Shown here: in pieces, positions 6,895-10,856 of the stretch | Layout: each line of letters begins with the position of its first letter | How positions within the stretch are numbered: the stretch's first letter is position 1 | Assembly (NCBI GenBank): GCA_035500455.1 | Contig: DATJXG010000134.1 | Span: 1 to 10,856 of the forward strand | From: DATJXG01 sp035500455 | Lineage (GTDB): Bacteria > Acidobacteriota > Terriglobia > Terriglobales > Acidobacteriaceae | DNA length: 10,856 bases | Direction: 5' to 3' | Notes under the pieces: model-generated | The model's database searches: none | Seen by the model: only the letters and a program-made list of their open reading frames with translations | Told to the model about the DNA's origin: nothing | Position numbers and translations under genes: made by a program

Positions 6895-8544
6895 ATGCAA
6901 TCGACCGTCCTGCAACTCGATCCCCGAGACAACGTGCTGATCGCGCTCACGGATTTGACTGCGGGCCAGCCGATTCCCTTCGACAGCCAGAGCTATACGC
7001 TGGTAACGCCGGTCCCTGCCAAACACAAATTCGCCACCGCCGATCTCGCCGCCGGCGACCGCGTCACCATGTACGGGGTTCTCGTCGGCAGGGCGACGGT
7101 TCCCATTCGCCGCGGCGAGCGCATCACCACCTCCAACCTTTCCCACGAAGCCGCCGCCTTTCACGAAGCCGACCATGCCCTCGAGTGGCACAAGCCGGAC
7201 GTCTCCCGCTGGCGTGGAACCACCTTCTCCGGATTCCACCGTTCCGACGGCCAGGTCGGCACCCGCAACTACTGGATCGTCGCCCCGCTGGTGTTCTGCG
7301 AGAACCGCAATCTCGACGCCCTGAAGCAGGCCTTCCAGGAGGAACTGGGCTTCGCCGCGCCGCCGGTTTATCGCCGCCACGTCGCCGAACTGGCGCGCTT
7401 GTATCGCGAAGGCCGCAGCGAAGAGATCAAGACCTACGAGTTCCAGCGGCCGCAGCCCGAACTGGCATCGAAAAAGCTGTTCCCGAATGTTGACGGCATC
7501 AAATTTCTTTTTCATGAAGGCGGCTGCGGCAGCACCCGCGAAGACGCCCGGAACCTCTGCGGGCTGATCGCCGGCTACATCAACCACCCCAATGTCGCCG
7601 GAGCCACCATTCTGAGCCTGGGCTGCCAGCACGCGCAGATTTCCACCTTGCGGGAGGAAGTTCGCAAACGGAATCCGCAGCTCGACAAGCCGCTGCTTAT
7701 TTTCGATCAGCAGCAGGCAGGGTCGGAGTCCGCGCTGATGACGCGGGCCATCCGCGCCACCTTCGCGGGCCTGGTGGAGGCCAACAAGGCTCAACGCCAG
7801 CCTGCGGATCTGTCGCATCTTTGCCTGGGATTAAAATGCGGCGGCTCCGATGGCTTTTCCGGCATTTCCGCCAACCCCACCATCGGCCAGGTCGCCGATA
7901 TGCTGGCAACACTCGGCGGCCGCGGAATTCTTTCCGAGTTTCCCGAACTTTGCGGCGTTGAGCAGGACCTCATCAATCGCTGCGTCAGCAAGGATGTTTC
8001 CGACCGCTTCATTCAGCTTATGCGCGACTACGCCGCCCGCGCCCGCGCGGTTCGCGCCAGCTTCGAGATGAATCCCTCGCCCGGCAACGTCCGAGACGGC
8101 CTCATCACCGACGCCATGAAGTCGGCGGGCGCAGCCCGCAAAGGCGGACGCAGCCCGGTGACCGCGGTCCTCGACTATCCCGAGTATTCCTCAGTCCCGG
8201 GACTGAACCTGCAATGCACCCCAGGTAATGATGTGGAGTGCGTGACCGCCCAGGTAGGCGCAGGCGCGAATGTGGTGCTGTTCACCACTGGCCTTGGAAC
8301 TCCGACCGGCAATCCCATTACGCCGGTGGTGAAGATTTCCTCGAACTCCGCTCTGGCGCAGCGCATGGCCGACATCATCGATTTCGATACCGGCCGCATC
8401 ATCTCCGGCGAAGCCAGCATCGAGCAGACCAGCGATGCCCTGCTGGGCTTAGCGGTGAAGGTGGCCAGCGGCGAAGTCCGCACCAAAGCGGAAATTCTCG
8501 GCCAGGACGATTTCATCCCCTGGAAGCGCGGCGTCTCGCTGTAA
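6895..8544 (+). CDS. uxaA: Altronate dehydratase (UxaA family)
   Basis: Dehydrates D-altronate to 2-keto-3-deoxy-D-gluconate, the last specific step of galacturonate catabolism; cytoplasmic and iron-dependent in characterised members. The N-terminal part (about 1-90) is a SAF-like domain and the rest is the UxaA catalytic region. Family motifs seen: GFHRSDGQVGTRNYW (113-127), CENRN (135-139), HEGGCGSTREDA (207-218), LGCQHAQIS (242-250), LKCGGSDGFSGISANP (313-328) and a final VKISSNSALAQRMADIIDFDTGRI block. The length is 549 aa against about 495 in E. coli; much of the excess lies at about 144-198, between the first and second motifs, as in longer homologues of other phyla. The ATG has no clear Shine-Dalgarno; no in-frame alternative upstream is better. 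manD upstream acts on the epimeric substrate and gives the same product, so both belong to hexuronate use. Confidence 0.94.
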   Translation: MQSTVLQLDPRDNVLIALTDLTAGQPIPFDSQSYTLVTPVPAKHKFATADLAAGDRVTMYGVLVGRATVPIRRGERITTSNLSHEAAAFHEADHALEWHKPDVSRWRGTTFSGFHRSDGQVGTRNYWIVAPLVFCENRNLDALKQAFQEELGFAAPPVYRRHVAELARLYREGRSEEIKTYEFQRPQPELASKKLFPNVDGIKFLFHEGGCGSTREDARNLCGLIAGYINHPNVAGATILSLGCQHAQISTLREEVRKRNPQLDKPLLIFDQQQAGSESALMTRAIRATFAGLVEANKAQRQPADLSHLCLGLKCGGSDGFSGISANPTIGQVADMLATLGGRGILSEFPELCGVEQDLINRCVSKDVSDRFIQLMRDYAARARAVRASFEMNPSPGNVRDGLITDAMKSAGAARKGGRSPVTAVLDYPEYSSVPGLNLQCTPGNDVECVTAQVGAGANVVLFTTGLGTPTGNPITPVVKISSNSALAQRMADIIDFDTGRIISGEASIEQTSDALLGLAVKVASGEVRTKAEILGQDDFIPWKRGVSL

Positions 8545-8570
8545 CCAGCAGTAGAGCGGACCGGAAACCG

Positions 8571-8619
8571 ACAACTGGGAACTGAGAGCTGAAAGCTGAT
8601 AGCTGACAGCTTAGAGCCA
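8571..8619. repeat. Heptanucleotide tandem repeat, seven degenerate units
   Basis: Seven consecutive 7-mers fit NNARCTG: ACAACTG, GGAACTG, AGAGCTG, AAAGCTG, ATAGCTG, ACAGCTT, AGAGCCA. The middle units differ mainly in their first two bases. It fills the gap between uxaA and the ATP-grasp gene and ends 12 nt before the latter's ribosome binding site. Copy number could vary between strains. Confidence 0.75.
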
Positions 8620-8640
8620 TCGACAACCGCGGAGCGACCC

Positions 8641-9639
8641 GTGAGCACAAAGAAAATCGGCATCATCTTCGGCATGGAGAACACCTTCCCGCCTGCCGTA
8701 GTGCAGCGCATCAACGACATGAACGTCGCCGGCGTGACCGCCGAGTTTGTTCAGGTCGGCGGCGTCAAGATGGCCGAACCCTGCGGCTATCGCGTCATCA
8801 TCGACCGCATCTCGCACGACATTCCTTTCTATCGCGCCTACCTGAAGAATGCCGCGCTGACCGGAACGATCGTCATCAACAATCCATTCTGGTGGAGCGC
8901 CGACGACAAGTTTTTCAACTATTCGCTGGCCACGAAGCTGGGCGTGGCGATTCCTCCGACGGTTGTGCTGCCGCACAAGCAGCATCCTCCGGGCACGACC
9001 GATCAATCGATGCGCAACCTGATCTTCCCGCTCAACTGGGACGAGATCTTCGAGTACGTAGGCTTCCCGGCTTTTCTTAAGCCCCACGCCGGTGGCGGCT
9101 GGAAAAATGTGTACAAAGTGCATTCGCCGGATGAATTCTTCCACTGCTACAACCAGACCGGCGATTTGTGCATGACCCTGCAGCGCGGCGTGGAGTTCAG
9201 GGAGTATTTCCGCTGCTACGTGGTGGGCCAGGAAAAAGTGCACGTCATGCAGTACGATCCGAAAGCTCCGCACCACGAGCGCTATGTGAAGGATCCGCCG
9301 CCGGTCGATCGCGCGCTGCACGATCGTGTGGTGAAGGACGCGCTTACCCTGTGCCGCGCTCTCGGCTACGACCTCAACACGGTCGAGTTCGCTGTGGAGA
9401 ATGGAATCCCGTACGCCATCGACTTCATGAACCCTGCGCCAGACGCGGATGTGAACTCGGTAGGCCCGGCCAACTTTGAGTGGATCGTGGACGCGGTGGC
9501 GGAGTTAGCAGTGAAAAAGGCTCTCAGCGACGAAACCTCGGCAAAGGAACTGCACTGGGCATCTTTTCTTGCGGGTACAAAAACCAGGACGCCCGTAGCG
9601 CCCAAAAAGCGGGCCGCGCGGAAAAAGGCCGCTGGGTAA
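8641..9639 (+). CDS. ATP-grasp domain ligase of unknown substrate with basic C-terminal tail
   Basis: Predicted ATP-dependent carboxylate-amine (or thiol) ligase; substrate unknown. Seen in 332 aa: an N-terminal pre-ATP-grasp fold (about 1-90, starting KKIGIIFGMENTFPP), then a lid-like NNPFWWSADDKFFNYSLATK stretch with LGVAIPPT, as in RimK/glutathione-synthetase relatives. Next come the ATP-binding Lys in FLKPHAGGGWKNVYKV (Lys147) and the Arg cluster in EFREYFRCYVVG (about 185-196). Then VEFAVENGIPYAIDFMNPAP (248-267) supplies the acidic and Asn metal ligands (Glu249, Asp261, Asn264). The last 20 residues are Lys/Arg/Ala-rich (PKKRAARKKAAG), like histone-type or nucleic-acid-binding tails. 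It starts with GTG; GGAG at 8631-8634 is 6 nt away. It lies 96 nt after uxaA on the same strand, so co-transcription is possible, but no hexuronate step is known to need an ATP-grasp ligase. The fold is fairly sure; the role is open. Confidence 0.85.
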   Translation: MSTKKIGIIFGMENTFPPAVVQRINDMNVAGVTAEFVQVGGVKMAEPCGYRVIIDRISHDIPFYRAYLKNAALTGTIVINNPFWWSADDKFFNYSLATKLGVAIPPTVVLPHKQHPPGTTDQSMRNLIFPLNWDEIFEYVGFPAFLKPHAGGGWKNVYKVHSPDEFFHCYNQTGDLCMTLQRGVEFREYFRCYVVGQEKVHVMQYDPKAPHHERYVKDPPPVDRALHDRVVKDALTLCRALGYDLNTVEFAVENGIPYAIDFMNPAPDADVNSVGPANFEWIVDAVAELAVKKALSDETSAKELHWASFLAGTKTRTPVAPKKRAARKKAAG

Positions 9640-9702
9640 GCGTCCTACCCCGAACCTCATCACCTGTCCATCATCATCTGCCATCGGTCGCTCATCAGCG
9701 CT

Positions 9703-9733
9703 GTCATCCTGAGCGGAGCGAAAAACCCCGCGT
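9703..9733. repeat. Single-arm copy of the palindromic repeat core
   Basis: GTCATCCTGAGCGGAGCGAA followed by AAACCCCGCG matches the left arm of the 5148-5304 element with a few substitutions. I find no matching right arm before the next gene, so this looks like a solo or decayed half-element. Confidence 0.6.
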
Positions 9734-9797
9734 CAGTGCGCAGCACTACCGGCCTCGCCTGGAATTCTCTCCACTGCTCCCAGGCGACGCGCCTAAA

Positions 9798-9806
9798 TGC
9801 TACGAT
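9798..9806 (+). promoter_or_regulatory. Candidate extended -10 promoter, near-leaderless
   Basis: TGCTACGAT fits the extended -10 pattern TGnTAnnnT. Transcription would begin near 9813, only a few bases before the ATG at 9817, and no Shine-Dalgarno precedes that ATG. A leaderless or very short-leader mRNA would explain both. There is no clear -35. Confidence 0.35.
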
Positions 9807-9816
9807 TAGCCCCCGG

Positions 9817-10230
9817 ATGCAACCCGCGAACCTGCACGACTTCGCTTCCCGCTACACCGCAGCCTGGTGCAGCCAGGACCCTGGGAGTGTCGCTGCCTGT
9901 TACTCACTCAACGGCGCGCTCACCGTCAACGGTGGTCCTCCGGCCGTGGGGAGGAAAGCGATCACGGAAGTGGCGCAGTCCTTCATGACCGCATTCCCGG
10001 ATATGCGCGTGACCATAGACAAGCTGGTAATAAAGGGCGATGGCGCCGAGTATCACTGGACGCTGGCCGGCACCAACACCGGACCCGGCGGCAGCGGACA
10101 TCGGGTGCGTATCAGCGGCTATGAACTCTGGCAGATCGGAGCGAATGGCCTGATTGCCTCCTCGCTGGGCCACTTCGACACTGCGGAATACCAGCGGCAA
10201 CTGGAGCACGGTGTGAAGGAGCCGAGCTAG
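9817..10230 (+). CDS. SnoaL/NTF2-like small protein
   Basis: Small alpha+beta cone-fold protein of the SnoaL-like polyketide cyclase/NTF2 superfamily; members include cyclases, isomerases, hydrolases and ligand-binding proteins, so the reaction cannot be named. Seen in 137 aa: an N-terminal helix pair (HDFASRYTAAWCSQDP, then AACYS), a strand with VNGGPPAVGRKAITEVAQSF, the family-typical FPDMRVTIDKLVIKGDGAEYHWTL, TGTNTGP-like turn (AGTNTGPGGSGHRV) and a final GYELWQIGANGLIASSLGHFD strand. There is no signal peptide, so it is probably cytoplasmic. The open frame begins at 9736, but the extra 27 residues would come from repeat-derived DNA, so the ATG at 9817 is chosen. Its TAG shares one base with the GTG of the following lipoprotein gene, which indicates translational coupling. 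Confidence 0.82.
   Translation: MQPANLHDFASRYTAAWCSQDPGSVAACYSLNGALTVNGGPPAVGRKAITEVAQSFMTAFPDMRVTIDKLVIKGDGAEYHWTLAGTNTGPGGSGHRVRISGYELWQIGANGLIASSLGHFDTAEYQRQLEHGVKEPS
10217..10221 (+). promoter_or_regulatory. Ribosome binding site of the coupled lipoprotein gene
   Basis: AGGAG within the 3' end of the SnoaL-like gene, 8 nt before the GTG at 10230. It supports GTG as the true start and the one-base overlap (TAGTG) with the upstream stop. Confidence 0.7.
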
Positions 10231-10685
10231 TGCGAAGGCTACGCATAATCGTTTGCATATTCGTTTTAGGTCTTGCCCTTGCAGGTTGCCGCCAGGAGCC
10301 AGCCGGCAAGAGCGATTTGCGTCCCATCGTCGGAACCTGGGTCGTGAGGTGCCCCGAAGCCCCTTTTCCAATGCACATGTTCGTTTTTCATTCGGATGGA
10401 ACTGTCCAGCAATCAAATCCCGATGCCGGTGACCCCAATACCAGCGACAGCAGCGCCATGGGCGTCTGGCTGGCGGACGGCGACGGTGTGAAAGGCAAGG
10501 TCGTAGAGATTACCGCTGACCGTACTACCCGCAAGTTTGTTAGCCGGGGCGAGATCTCGTTCTCGCTGAAAGTCAACGGCGATACATTCAAAGGCACGGC
10601 GAGCGCAGTCTCCTACGATTCGGAGGGACGACAACGAGGGGGGCCGCTGCCAGCGACGCTGGTGGGCCGACGAGTGTTGCCTTAA
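10230..10685 (+). CDS. Small lipoprotein, calycin-like, function unknown
   Basis: No specific function recognised. The 151-aa product has a lipoprotein signal peptide: MRRLR, a hydrophobic core, and the lipobox LALAGC with Cys at about residue 19, so it should be lipidated and membrane-anchored. The mature part has the pattern of small 'GTW...F.SDGTV..S....MGVW' proteins: IVGTWVVRC (about 33-41), FHSDGTVQQSNPD, SSAMGVWLADGDG, then alternating strands ISFSLKVNGDTFKGTASAVSYD, and a closing ATLVGRRV. This suggests an antiparallel beta-barrel or meander of the lipocalin/calycin kind (inference). It starts with GTG, overlapping the upstream SnoaL-like gene by one base, so the two are expressed together and may share a ligand or pathway. 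It ends with TAA at 10683. Confidence 0.8.
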   Translation: MRRLRIIVCIFVLGLALAGCRQEPAGKSDLRPIVGTWVVRCPEAPFPMHMFVFHSDGTVQQSNPDAGDPNTSDSSAMGVWLADGDGVKGKVVEITADRTTRKFVSRGEISFSLKVNGDTFKGTASAVSYDSEGRQRGGPLPATLVGRRVLP

Positions 10686-10856
10686 CAGACTACGGAAAAC
10701 GTCCTTTTGGTATCGCAGACGTTTCGCGGGTGCTAAAGCGCCGACACAATTTCAGCATGATTGATCACACCGCCGTCTCATTCTGATTCACTTTTAGCTA
10801 AGTTATTGATTTCTCGTGTAGCCGACTTTGGGGCCTGAAATCCCGATCAGGAAGCT

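Noticed and set aside
6556..7818. Open frame on the minus strand spanning the manD-uxaA gap
   Set aside because: It overlaps both well-supported enzyme genes antisense and passes through the inverted repeat; no recognisable product.
10834..10851. Short dyad CCTGA / TCAGG near the window end
   Set aside because: Only five base pairs with an eight-base loop and no T-tract; too weak for a terminator or operator call. Nothing else supportable lies in 10686-10856.

Overview
The window is a GC-rich bacterial chromosomal segment with eight protein genes. I see no rRNA, tRNA, CRISPR array or transposase. The overall look suggests a soil member of the Acidobacteriota: GC-rich codon use, Tat-exported glycosidases, secreted hypothetical proteins, and intergenic palindromes built on a core like GTCATCCTGAGCGAAGCGAA, which I recall as common in that phylum. 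This placement is inference, because no phylogenetic marker gene is present.

Layout. Positions 3-3327, minus strand: two adjacent GH51 alpha-L-arabinofuranosidase genes, both with twin-arginine signal peptides, transcribed leftward as a probable operon. A perfect 12-bp palindrome of the LacI-family operator type lies just upstream of the first one. Positions 3364-3734: divergent intergenic region. Positions 3735-5060, plus strand: a secreted protein of unknown function with two similar beta-rich modules joined by a Pro/Ser-rich linker. Positions 5061-5494: non-coding DNA holding a 47-nt imperfect tandem duplication, a 157-bp nested palindrome, and a cluster of inverted and direct repeats that look like operators for the next gene. 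Positions 5495-6703: mannonate dehydratase (ManD). Positions 6704-6894: a GC-rich inverted repeat and a weak candidate promoter. Positions 6895-8544: altronate dehydratase (UxaA). Positions 8545-8640: a heptanucleotide tandem repeat. Positions 8641-9639: an ATP-grasp ligase of unknown substrate with a Lys/Arg-rich tail. Positions 9817-10685: a SnoaL/NTF2-like protein and a small lipoprotein whose stop and start codons overlap by one base. Positions 10686-10856 hold no gene I can support.

How the genes fit together. The arabinofuranosidases would release L-arabinose from arabinan or arabinoxylan outside the cytoplasm. ManD dehydrates D-mannonate (from glucuronate) and UxaA dehydrates D-altronate (from galacturonate). 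Both give 2-keto-3-deoxy-D-gluconate. Together this looks like part of a pectin/hemicellulose utilisation region. The matching isomerase, reductases, KDG kinase and aldolase are not in the window. The secreted protein, the ATP-grasp enzyme and the SnoaL-lipoprotein pair have no evident link to that pathway. The most unusual material is the non-coding repeat structure and the orphan ATP-grasp gene. I do not see a clearly new multi-gene defence or mobile system.
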